Shown here: positions 53,701 through 60,816 of the stretch, in pieces
How positions within the stretch are numbered: the stretch's first letter is position 1
How the letters are laid out: each line of letters starts with the position of its first letter
From: Sinorhizobium mexicanum
GTDB lineage: Bacteria > Pseudomonadota > Alphaproteobacteria > Rhizobiales > Rhizobiaceae
Assembly: GCF_013488225.1 (NCBI RefSeq)
Contig: NZ_CP041239.1
Span: forward strand, 186,001 to 250,000
Length of the DNA: 64,000 bases
Direction: 5' to 3'
Position numbers and translations under genes: made by a program
Notes under the pieces: generated by a model
What the model saw: the letters and a program-made list of their open reading frames with translations, nothing else
What the model was told of the DNA's origin: nothing
The model's database searches: none

Positions 53701-53946
53701 ATGATGACCGTCGTTGCGATCATGGCGGGTCTTGTGCCGATCCTCTGGAGCACTGGCACGGGATCGGAGGTGATGCAGCGCATCGCCGTGCCGATGATCG
53801 GCGGCATGATCTCGTCGACCATCCTGACGCTCGCCGTTATCCCGGCCATCTACGGTCTGATCAAGGGATGGCGGCTGTCGGCGGCCGCCAGCGAGGCGGT
53901 CATCGAGGCAGAGGCACCTCTGGCGCTTAGCGAAGCCGCCGAATGA
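50773..53946 (+). CDS. cusA: RND heavy-metal efflux pump, CusA type
   Basis: A 1057-residue proton-driven inner-membrane pump with twelve helices and two large periplasmic loops. HME-RND marks include DAIPDLSDVQVIVYTDYPGQ, GVSFVYVIFEDGTD, VGAMIDAAIVMIENAHKHL (helix 4 with the acidic proton-relay residue) and FIALAGVAAETGVVMLIYLEQ. The stretch WTMPIRARIDMLSTGIRTP has the methionines expected for Cu/Ag sites. Full length and no disruption. No CusC-type outer-membrane gene is in the operon, so it must borrow a channel from elsewhere. Confidence 0.95.
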   Translation: MIANLIAWSARNLVLIFVATAFAVAGGLYALKTLPLDAIPDLSDVQVIVYTDYPGQAPQVVEDQVTYPLTTAMLTVPKSKVVRGFSFFGVSFVYVIFEDGTDPYWARNRVFEYLNAAAKRLPQGVTPGLGPDATGVGWVYQYAVVAKEMTLAELRSLQDWLVRFAASKAEGVAEVASVGGFVKQYNIVVDPSRLRAQGISLSTVRDAVRASNQDVGGRTLELSEFEFMVRGRGYIKSPADIENIVLKSERGAPLLIKDVALVEIGPDERRGITELNGEGEVASGIVLQRFGANALSVIDNVKQRLSDIAGSLPKGAAIVPVYDRSHLIEAAIETLKHTLVEESIIVALVCVVFLLHLRSALVAILMLPVGILIAFAAMRLIGLGSNIMSLGGIAIAVGAMIDAAIVMIENAHKHLERAPPGKPRVQILIDAASEVGPALFFSLLIITVSFLPIFTLESQEGRLFGPLAFTKTFAMAAAALLSVTLVPALMVIFVRGRIIPEHKNPINRFLIWVYRPVIRSVLKAKTLTILLALVVLGASVWPARQLGSEFMPSLDEGTLMYMPTTLPGLSVTKAAELLQMQDRIIKSFPEVNSVYGKAGRAATATDPAPTEMFETIINLKPKGEWRPGMTIDSLRAEMDKALQFPGVSNAWTMPIRARIDMLSTGIRTPVGVKVFGTDLNEMETIARRIETVLKTVPGTSSAYAERVIGGYYLDIVPDRGTLGRYGLAVGDVQDVIATALGGETVTTTVEGRERYGVNVRYPRDFRSSPQAIATEVQVPLPGGGAVPLGEVAKVELTRGATSIRTENGQLATYIFVDITGRDLGGYVAEAREAVAKAVKLPPGYSVGWSGQFEYLERAEARMKIVVPVTLLIIFLLLYLNFKALAETLIVMLSLPFALVGGIWLMWWLGFNMSVAVAVGFIALAGVAAETGVVMLIYLEQAMAEVREERTRQGRAFTRSDLYEAIMLGAVERVRPKMMTVVAIMAGLVPILWSTGTGSEVMQRIAVPMIGGMISSTILTLAVIPAIYGLIKGWRLSAAASEAVIEAEAPLALSEAAE

Positions 53947-53958
53947 AGGAAGGATGCG

Positions 53959-54078
53959 ATGATGACCGATATGATGGGTAGCTCCATGATGTGGAGCATG
54001 GGCCTCGCGGGTCTCCTCGGCCTTGTCGTGGTCGTCCTCCTGATCGCGGCGCTGATCAAGTATCTGTTCTACCGCTAA
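53959..54078 (+). CDS. 39-residue Met-rich membrane peptide downstream of cusA
   Basis: ATG at 53959 follows GAAGGAAGGA, 12 bases after the cusA stop region. The product starts MMTDMMGSSMMWSMG, then one hydrophobic helix (LLGLVVVVLLIAALI) and a basic end KYLFYR. The methionine cluster would face the periplasm if the helix inserts with the basic tail inside. The strong ribosome site and tight linkage argue that it is real; it could help CusA with metal capture. No family name known to me. Confidence 0.7.
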   Translation: MMTDMMGSSMMWSMGLAGLLGLVVVVLLIAALIKYLFYR

Positions 54079-54084
54079 ACTCTT

Positions 54085-54121
54085 CGCCCGCGTCGTGGAG
54101 CTGCTGTCCACGACGCGGGCG
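54085..54121. terminator. strong hairpin at the end of the Cus operon
   Basis: CGCCCGCGTCGTGGA pairs perfectly with TCCACGACGCGGGCG around a seven-base loop, seven bases after the last stop codon. The 15-bp stem lacks a T-run, so it may act as a factor-dependent terminator or mRNA 3'-end stabiliser. Confidence 0.7.
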
Positions 54122-54187
54122 TCCGGATAAGGCCAAAGGTCGTCGCGGGTTGTGTTCGCGGCATTTAGCGTCATCTTTTCCATTGGC

Positions 54188-54565
54188 GTGAAACGCTGGT
54201 CGGCGCGCAAGCTTGTCGCCTTATTCCTCGCGGTCTTCGTCGTCGTAGCGATGAGCCTCTCCGCTGGGTCGCACTCTCGTCTCCACTCGCCCATCGAGCG
54301 CGCCAGCCACTTCGCCAACTGCGGAAACGATGCAAAGTGTTCGGGTTCAATGCAAAAGAGGGCGGCGGCGACGCCACAACCCTGTGCGAACGCGGTGACG
54401 GCAATGATGATGCCTCACGAGAACGGCGAGAAGCGCGCTGGACACTGCGGGTCATTCATGATCCGTTTGAATAACTCAAACTCATTTTTACGGTCTAGCG
54501 CGTCTTGGACGAATTGGTCATTTTTGCGAGCCAACGCACTCGAAGATCAATCAGGAGATGGCGTG
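54188..54565 (+). CDS. possible exported small protein (low support)
   Basis: From GTG 54188 the frame starts VKRWSARKLVALFLAVFVVV, a signal or anchor segment, and continues with scattered cysteines and MMMPHENG. It has the look of the Cys/Met-rich protein at 48451 but runs without a stop into the next small gene. Either there is a lost stop codon or a frameshift, or the apparent signal is chance. I list it only as a candidate. Confidence 0.25.
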
Positions 54566-54772
54566 ATGGGCGAGGCTATTGAAGTCCGCTTGACTGATGA
54601 CACGAGCGGGACAGGCTACGACGTAGAGGTCACGTATTCCCACGACAAGTTCTGGTCGTACTGGAACACCTACGACGCCATCGAGAATGCGCGGCGCGAA
54701 GTCCGGAAGCTCAAGGCATCATCTCCATCGAACTTCAATGCCCGCATCATCCGGAAGGATGTCGTCCAATGA
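54566..54772 (+). CDS. small hypothetical protein, 68 residues
   Basis: ATG at 54566 follows AGGAG at suitable spacing. The protein (MGEAIEVRLTDDTSGTGYDV, later DKFWSYWNTYDAIENARREV) is soluble, with mixed strand and helix character, and has no recognised family. Its TGA overlaps the ATG of the next small gene (ATGA), so the two form a coupled pair. Confidence 0.55.
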   Translation: MGEAIEVRLTDDTSGTGYDVEVTYSHDKFWSYWNTYDAIENARREVRKLKASSPSNFNARIIRKDVVQ

Positions 54773-54921
54773 CCAAGCACCACGCCAAGGATACGCTCCT
54801 GATCCAGACCACCGGCCTCGAAATCGAGTTGGAGCTCGCGATCGACTGCAGCGTCAGCATGATCAGACTCTACGGAAGCCTGGGCGCGCCTCCATCAACC
54901 GATTTGGGAGGGTTGCGGTGA
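54769..54921 (+). CDS. small hypothetical protein, 50 residues
   Basis: Starts MTKHHAKDTLLIQTTGLEIE by four-base overlap with the preceding gene and ends with TGA at 54921. One cysteine (AIDCSVSM), no membrane segment. The overlap and the alternating hydrophobic pattern support translation, but no function is suggested. It could be a partner of the 68-residue protein. Confidence 0.45.
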   Translation: MTKHHAKDTLLIQTTGLEIELELAIDCSVSMIRLYGSLGAPPSTDLGGLR

Positions 54922-55011
54922 CGACATCGGGGGTTGGTCCGTGTGCGTCGTCGCATTACCCATTTGCGGGTTGCCGATGGTTCGTGAGGTCTAGTCGAAT
55001 GGAAGGGCGCC

Positions 55012-55992
55012 GTGAGCAATCCCATCTCAAAGCTTTGCTTGGATGATCTTCGCATCATACGCGCTGTCGGCAAGAATGGGGCTCTCGCCGCTGCGGCCGA
55101 GATGCTCGGTGTCAACAGTTCGACCATCGGGCGACGATTGTCCAAGGTCGAGGAAAGCCTCGGCGTCACTCTCTTCGATCGACGCCGAACGGGATATGTG
55201 ACCACTGCCCAGGGGGAAGAATTGATGGCGCTCGCCGAGCGCGTCGAGTTGGACGTGGTCAGTGTCGCCCGTCGGGTCTCCGGTCATGTGCAGGGCGAAG
55301 TCGGCGATTTGCGCATCACGACAAGCGATTTCATCCTGTTGTATCTTCTCACGCCGATCATTGCTTCGTTCAAGGCGCAAAACCCTGCGATCAGAGTGGA
55401 CGTGACCGTTGGAAACAGCTCGTTGAATCTGGCGCGAGGGGAGTCGGATGTCGCGGTCAGGGCTACCGACAATCCGCCTGAAAACCTCTTCGGCCGGAAA
55501 GTCGCTACAATTGCCTGGGCCCCGTATGTCGGGCTTCCGAACTCTGTTTCGTCCTGGCCTGGCCCAGACGCGCTTTATGATCGCCAATGGGTGTCTTACA
55601 GCGGGAAGCTATCCGGTCTCAAAGCCTGCAAATTCGTCGAGGAACGCGTGCACCACGACAATATTGCCTACCAGACGGATTCGGTCGCCGGCGCGGCGGC
55701 GGCTGTCGCCGCGGGTCTAGGGGTGGGCTATTTACCTTGTATGCTTGGCGACCTCTCACCGGATCTCATACGCATTGGGGCGATCGAACCAAGGCTTAAT
55801 AATGAGCTGTGGCTATTGACCCATCCGGATATCCGCAAGTCAGGTCGGATATGCGCCTTCATGAAGCACTGTATCGCAGCAATCAGTGAGCGCCGTGATC
55901 TCGTCGAGGGGCTTCATGGAACGATTTTGGGTCCGCCGGGTGTGGCGAAGATCGGCCCGCGTCCGTCTATGCTCGAGGCAGCATTGCCTTGA
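55012..55992 (+). CDS. LysR-family transcriptional regulator
   Basis: A 326-residue regulator from GTG 55012. The winged helix-turn-helix is DDLRIIRAVGKNGALAAAAE through NSSTIGRRLSKVEESLGVTLFDR, followed by a periplasmic-binding-protein-like effector domain (GDLRITTSDFILLYLLTPII onward). It stands alone on its strand. Its target is not evident; the adjacent small genes at 54566-54921 are read in the same direction. Confidence 0.92.
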   Translation: MSNPISKLCLDDLRIIRAVGKNGALAAAAEMLGVNSSTIGRRLSKVEESLGVTLFDRRRTGYVTTAQGEELMALAERVELDVVSVARRVSGHVQGEVGDLRITTSDFILLYLLTPIIASFKAQNPAIRVDVTVGNSSLNLARGESDVAVRATDNPPENLFGRKVATIAWAPYVGLPNSVSSWPGPDALYDRQWVSYSGKLSGLKACKFVEERVHHDNIAYQTDSVAGAAAAVAAGLGVGYLPCMLGDLSPDLIRIGAIEPRLNNELWLLTHPDIRKSGRICAFMKHCIAAISERRDLVEGLHGTILGPPGVAKIGPRPSMLEAALP

Positions 55993-56330
55993 AGTCGATC
56001 GCGATGACATCTCCCGGTGGAGTACATCTAGCATTACAGTTGCATTTTGGTTTTCAGATGCGCTCGTCGAGCGGCCGCCTGATGGGCGCGCCTCCAGCAT
56101 GACCATGCGATGACGCAGGCGGGTTTATGCGACGCTGGGCAAGACCTCTTTGGGTATTTCGCTATCGCACACCGCACCGAAGCGCGCGGAGAACCTCCAG
56201 CGCGACGGCGGCCGGTTGGGGGTGCTAGCTTGTGCAAGCGCTAGGTTTTGGCGCGGGTGGGGTAAAGGTATTCTATCAATAGCTGCGGGGAATGCCGCGC
56301 TGTCACGGCGATGCCCTGGCCGGAGCCGTG
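55993..56330. other. gene-free stretch
   Basis: Between two convergent LysR genes. I see no coding frame with support and no clear terminator. Confidence 0.5.
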
Positions 56331-57215
56331 CTAAGCAGCACGGAGCTCCCTGAGGAAGAAGTCGGTAAATGCCCGCGCGGCGGGTTTTATGGTCTTTCCG
56401 CTGACGAAGAGCGCATTCACTTCCATCGAGCCGAAATCCCAGTCAGGCAGCACCCGCACGAGCTGCCCGGCCTTGAGCTCTGCCCGCGCGCTGTTTTCGC
56501 TGGACGCGGCGATCCCCAGCCCGGCGACGGCGCTTGCCGTGGCGCCTTCGTTGATGGTGATAGCGAGCTGGCTGTCAATGCGCACGGAAGTGACGCGGCC
56601 GTCCTTACGGAAGGAGAAAGTCGGCGATGGATGCGCCGGACCGATGATCATCGAGTGGTGTGCGAGGTCCGACGGCATCGTGGGCGTGCCGCGCTCCCGC
56701 AGGTAGTCTGGGGAGGCCATGAGTATCCTCGGCAGGTAGATGAGTTTGCGCGCCGTCGCGCTCGAGTCGGGCAGGGCGCCGAACCGGAACGCCACGTCGA
56801 TGCCCTCGGTGACGAGGTCTTGGTAGCGGTCGTTCGCCAGGAGCTCGATCTTCAGCGCTGGGTGCTGCTTCATAAACGTGGGAAGCCGCGGGATGATTTC
56901 CCTGAGCACGAAACATGACGACGTGCCGACGCGGAGCGAGCCGCGCAACTCTCCCGTTCCGCGCGCCTCGTGGTCGGCCCCGTCGAGCGCCGCCAGGATC
57001 GCCTCGACGCGTATTAGGTACGTCGCGCCGGCCTCGGTCAGCGTCACCGCTCGCGTGCTGCGGCTGAAGAGCGTCGCGCCGACCTCCTCCTCGAGCGCGG
57101 CGATCAGCCGGGATGCAGACGGCTGCGACAGGCCGAGCTCGCGGCCGGCACGGGAGAAGTTGCCGACGCGCGCGGCGCGGACAAACAGTCTGAGTGCTGA
57201 GAGTCGATCGTTCAT
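56331..57215 (-). CDS. LysR-family transcriptional regulator
   Basis: From ATG 57215 (MNDRLSALRLFVRAARVGNF) the protein has 294 residues. The DNA-binding domain contains SRAGRELGLSQPSASRLIAALEEE and LFSRSTRAVTLTEAG, of the CrgA-like subgroup, and the effector domain includes LRVGTSSCFVLREIIP and DVAFRFGALPDSS. A longer upstream frame is an overlap with a decayed 5-aminolevulinate synthase fragment and is not part of this gene. Target unknown. Confidence 0.92.
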   Translation of the reverse strand: MNDRLSALRLFVRAARVGNFSRAGRELGLSQPSASRLIAALEEEVGATLFSRSTRAVTLTEAGATYLIRVEAILAALDGADHEARGTGELRGSLRVGTSSCFVLREIIPRLPTFMKQHPALKIELLANDRYQDLVTEGIDVAFRFGALPDSSATARKLIYLPRILMASPDYLRERGTPTMPSDLAHHSMIIGPAHPSPTFSFRKDGRVTSVRIDSQLAITINEGATASAVAGLGIAASSENSARAELKAGQLVRVLPDWDFGSMEVNALFVSGKTIKPAARAFTDFFLRELRAA

Positions 57216-57239
57216 CGCTCGGTGCGCTCTGGGCGGGCT

Positions 57240-57550
57240 AAACGGAGGCCGGGGCCAGCGCGAAGGCTGTGGCGGATGCCCTCGATCATCGAGGCATGGC
57301 TCTTCTCCTTCGAAAAGATCACCGCGCCGGGCAACTGTGCGCCGAGCGAGCCGAGCGTCGTCCAGTTGGAGACGTAGCCCGAGGTGAACAGCAGCGCCGC
57401 TTCCTTGCCGTGCGGGTCGGCAAGCTCGCGCTCGAGCAGCAAGTGGTAGTGGCTGGTGCCGGAGATGTTGCGGCTGCCGCCGGCGCCGGCGCGGTCGAGC
57501 GCCTCGTGCATGGCGGCGACCACTGGCCCATGCCGAGACAGTCGTTGGAG
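57240..57550 (-). pseudogene. N-terminal fragment of 5-aminolevulinate synthase
   Basis: The minus strand encodes VVAAMHEALDRAGAGGSRNI, SGTSHYHLLLERELADPHGK, EAALLFTSGYVSNWTTLGSL and HASMIEGIRHS, which match the alpha-oxoamine synthase region of HemA before the PLP lysine. The true N-terminus and the whole catalytic C-terminal two thirds are absent, and the sequence runs into the LysR gene. It cannot make ALA. Confidence 0.8.
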
Positions 57551-57658
57551 CATCACACCGTGACTTTGCAAGTCCGTTTGCATGACGGATCGCACGCGGG
57601 AGTCGCCGCGCCTGCCCGTGCGCCCAAAAGCGACCTGCTCGAGAGCGGCGTCCATGGC

Positions 57659-57997
57659 TCAAAACCCCTTCGGTGGCACGAAAAGGCAGATGGTGTGGCC
57701 GGCATTCATGCCGGCCTGGTGAGCGCACCAGTGATACTCGCCGTCCGGCGAGTTCTTCACGCGTTTGTCGCCATAGGCGACAACTTCGCCGGTACTCTGG
57801 ATGACATAGCCTTGCGGCTTTTCGCTGATCGCCTTGGCATCGACCTCCTGGCAATCCAGGTTGGAGCAGCAGGCCCAAGGATAAGTCCATCCGGTCGGTG
57901 CTTCATGCGCACCGGCGGGAGACACTGTGAGCGAGGAAATGGCAAGACAGGCCAAAGCGGCGGCACTCGTGAAAGATACGACGCGTGAGCAGTGCAT
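57659..57997 (-). CDS. exported hypothetical protein with four conserved cysteines
   Basis: ATG at 57997 follows GGGAGA and gives 112 residues: a signal peptide (to SPAGAHEAP) and a mature domain with TGWTYPWACCSNLDCQEV, GEVVAYGDKRVKNSPDGEYH and WCAHQAGMNAGHTICLFVPP. The cysteines are probably disulfide-bonded in the periplasm. Similar small proteins are widespread in rhizobia without a known role. Confidence 0.75.
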   Translation of the reverse strand: MHCSRVVSFTSAAALACLAISSLTVSPAGAHEAPTGWTYPWACCSNLDCQEVDAKAISEKPQGYVIQSTGEVVAYGDKRVKNSPDGEYHWCAHQAGMNAGHTICLFVPPKGF

Positions 57998-58344
57998 AAC
58001 GTTCTCCCGGGTTTTCCAGTCACCGATCGGCCTGATGATGCAAGGCCTTCGGGCGTCTGTCGGTCGGCATTCCGATGTGACCGACTGTACGGTGCAAGGC
58101 ACGTTTTCGCGGCTTGCGCCTGGCTCGCGGAGGTCAACGATGTCGGGGCGGGGCCCGCAGGATCTCCAGCTCGCGTCTCGATTGGACCTTCACAGCACAT
58201 CGTGCCAGGGCTGGGCCTGGGCCGCGCATGTAGTGGAGCTCGGGTCGGTATCGTGGAGCTACGAAATCGCGAACTACGGATACCCAGCCTGCGACTAAAG
58301 CGCGGAGTTTCATCCTAGTTGTTCCTTTCCTGTCCAGGCAGCCC

Positions 58345-59148
58345 TCAGTCGGCAAAGCCGGCCAACAGTGCCGGCATCCAAAGATCGATCGTCGTGCCCC
58401 GCCGAGGAGCGCTTGTTATTGAGAGTCCACCACCCAAACTTTCCATCAGTTGCTTGACGGTCGCGAGGCCAAGACCGGTGCCATTGGTCCTCGTCGAGAA
58501 ATTCGGCTGTCCCGCCATCTTCAGCGTCTGGTCATCCATCCCCAACCCGCAGTCGGCGACAGAAAGGCGGATCATTCGCTCGGGTCCGCCTGGGTGAGAG
58601 GCAGGCGGAAACTCCAACGCCGCTGTGATGGTGAGGTCGCCGCCTTCGGGCATAGCGTCGCGCGCGTTGAGAACCAGGTTGAGTAGCGCGCGCTCGACGA
58701 GTTGGCGGTCGATGAAGGCAGGCGGGAGCTCTTCGGCGATGTCTAATTTGAGCCTGATATCTGGAGAGAGGGTACTCACGAGAGCCGTCTCGAGCGGCTC
58801 AAGCAGCTGGCGAATCTGCACAGGCTCTAGGCTTACCGGCCGCGGATTGACAAAATCGAGAAGTTGCCGAGCGAGCACTTTGGCGCAAAATGCGCAGTAA
58901 ATTGCCCCATCGATCTTCTTCAACTGCCTGGACGTACCTACGTGTCGAGCTTGCAGTTCCTCCAGGATAGTGACGATTGGCGTCAGTAGGTTGTTGAAAT
59001 CGTGAACGATGGACGAAAGAAGCAGCCGCGAGTCGGTCGCTGTAACGGCTGGGACGGCCTCCGAGCCGCGACCGCCTGACGTCAAAGGGGCAGGGGTCTG
59101 GTGAGCGGGCAAGCGACCCAAAGCCATCGTGGATTCTGATGCGCGCAT
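58345..59148 (-). CDS. cytoplasmic histidine kinase without sensor domain
   Basis: A 267-residue protein with a short N-terminal linker, the acceptor box LLLSSIVHDFNNLLTPIVTI (His in HDFNNLL), and a HATPase domain with LLNLVLNARDAMPEGG, VADCGLGMDDQ and GTGLGLATVKQLME. No transmembrane or PAS part is present, so an interacting protein may supply the signal. A FixJ-type regulator is encoded upstream on the same strand (59819), a likely partner. Confidence 0.88.
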   Translation of the reverse strand: MRASESTMALGRLPAHQTPAPLTSGGRGSEAVPAVTATDSRLLLSSIVHDFNNLLTPIVTILEELQARHVGTSRQLKKIDGAIYCAFCAKVLARQLLDFVNPRPVSLEPVQIRQLLEPLETALVSTLSPDIRLKLDIAEELPPAFIDRQLVERALLNLVLNARDAMPEGGDLTITAALEFPPASHPGGPERMIRLSVADCGLGMDDQTLKMAGQPNFSTRTNGTGLGLATVKQLMESLGGGLSITSAPRRGTTIDLWMPALLAGFAD

Positions 59149-59348
59149 GCCAACCTCCCGAGCTTGGAAGAGCCATTCGCGGCAACTTCGTTACTCGTAA
59201 TTTGATGGTTTTGCATGCCGTGAGCTATTGCACGTGGGTGGTGCGCAATGATCGATACGTTGCAGCAAGTAAACCTAGATTTAGTACGAACGTGTCGGAC
59301 TTTTCATGTTCGCACGTCGCGCCCGCCGGAAGCTCCGGCCGTGGCGAA

Positions 59349-59753
59349 TCAGAGAAAGTCGGGTGGCGAATGCAGCTCGCCGGCATCTGAGACGCGTCGA
59401 GTCGACACACCAAGGATTTGCTTCGATGCGAATGTATGAGTTCCCCGATTCCTCGTGGTCGAGGCGCCGCTGCTGCCGCCACCGGACAGGGTGCGTGCGT
59501 TGAGCTCATTCAACTTTATGGATGGATCAGTCCTGGCCGCATTCAAGCGCTCGTTGCGAAACGCGACAAGCCGGTGAGCGGGATAGCTGGCATAGGAGTC
59601 GCCCCAAACGCGGATGTCGTCGGAATAGCCACGAACCTCGGCGGCGGAGATCAATTGCGTGGGAACGCCGTCGCGCGGTCGTGCGGCAATGCAGGCACTC
59701 AGCTGGCCGCGCACAGCCCAAGGAGGATCGTCCCCCCGCAAGACCTTTGCCAT
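59349..59753 (-). CDS. hypothetical protein (moderate support)
   Basis: A 134-codon frame lying between the kinase and regulator genes on their strand. The stretch QLISAAEVRGYSDDIRVWGD followed by LVAFRNERLNAARTDPSIK and LNELNARTLSGG looks protein-like, and the frame also stays open upstream. The last 35 codons are low complexity. No family or function is known. Confidence 0.4.
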   Translation of the reverse strand: MAKVLRGDDPPWAVRGQLSACIAARPRDGVPTQLISAAEVRGYSDDIRVWGDSYASYPAHRLVAFRNERLNAARTDPSIKLNELNARTLSGGGSSGASTTRNRGTHTFASKQILGVSTRRVSDAGELHSPPDFL

Positions 59754-59818
59754 GCACCGTTGATGGCGGCGAACAATGACCTGGTGTATCCGATTGGCCT
59801 CGCCGAAAGCTGTGCAGC

Positions 59819-60454
59819 TCAGGAGCGTTGCGGCTTGTCGTGCAGCAGCTTGAGCTTGTCCGCCATTCGGCCAAGCTCGGGAAGCGAACCGGCCTTCATC
59901 TTGTGCATAGCCCTGCTCCGATGCACCTTCACCGTGGCTTCGGCGATGCCGATATCATGGGCGATCTGTTTGCTCAGGCGGCCATGAGCGACCTGAATCA
60001 TGATCTCGCGCTCCCTCGGGCTCAGCGAGCTGAAGCGCTCCCTAAGTGCGACAAGGTCCTTCTCACTTTCCCGCCGTACACGATCGCGGGACAGGCCGAG
60101 CTGGATCGCATCGAGGAGATCCTGGTCGCGGAACGGCTTGGTCAGGAATTCGATGGCTCCCCTCTTCATCGCCTGCACGGACATCGGGATATCTCCGTGA
60201 CCCGTGATGAAGATGATCGGGAGTTCTCTGTTTGCGTCAGCCAGCTCGCGCTGCAAATCAAGACCGCTTTGCCCAGGCAATCTGACGTCGAGCACCAGGC
60301 AGGTCGGGCCATCAGGTAGATCAGATCCGAGAAAATCAGCTATGGACCCAAACATCTCTACAGTGATGCCGACAGATCGCAACAAGCGCCCGACCGAGGC
60401 TCTGAGGTCCGGATCGTCGTCTATGACCAAGACGGTGGAGTTTGGATCAAGCAT
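59819..60454 (-). CDS. FixJ/NarL-type response regulator
   Basis: A 211-residue regulator: receiver domain with the phospho-acceptor in CLVLDVRLPG, conserved FITGHGDIPMSVQAMKRGAI and LTKPF, then a LuxR-type helix-turn-helix (SLSPREREIMIQVAHGRLSK, DIGIAEATVKVHRSRAMHKM). The receiver sequence is of the FixJ/TtrR class. ATG at 60454 (MLDPNST) follows AGGGGG. Together with the kinase at 58345 it probably forms a two-component system. Confidence 0.92.
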   Translation of the reverse strand: MLDPNSTVLVIDDDPDLRASVGRLLRSVGITVEMFGSIADFLGSDLPDGPTCLVLDVRLPGQSGLDLQRELADANRELPIIFITGHGDIPMSVQAMKRGAIEFLTKPFRDQDLLDAIQLGLSRDRVRRESEKDLVALRERFSSLSPREREIMIQVAHGRLSKQIAHDIGIAEATVKVHRSRAMHKMKAGSLPELGRMADKLKLLHDKPQRS

Positions 60455-60816
60455 CGCCGCCCCCTGGATCAAAGGATCACGGAAAAGAGCCTTTGTCTCA
60501 GTTCTCAGATTTGGTCCGCCCGCTCATTTCTAATCCCAATCATTCGACCTGAACAGCCTCATCCATTTCTGGAGCATTCGGAGGCATAGACCAAAGTTTA
60601 CGCACGAGCCGCACCACTGCTGAGCCGAAGCCGCGCTAGCAGTGGTGGTTCCACTGGCATTCGATCCACCGTCCTTCGCGTGTAGTCCAACGTTCAGCGC
60701 AGTGAACCATGACGCTATGCCACGCCACCCGCGTGCAATAGATCGCGGCATTCCAAATCATCAAACTGCACATCACCCCGGCGACACCGTGCACGGGATG
60801 TTTGTGAGGTTTCGAT
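60455..60816. other. gene-free stretch
   Basis: Divergent promoter region between the response regulator and the glycoamylase-like gene. No dyad or terminator is obvious. Confidence 0.4.

Noticed and set aside
53071..54318. Minus-strand open frame of 415 codons opposite the end of cusA
   Set aside because: Same reasons: complement of coding sequence, histidine/arginine-rich and without motif.
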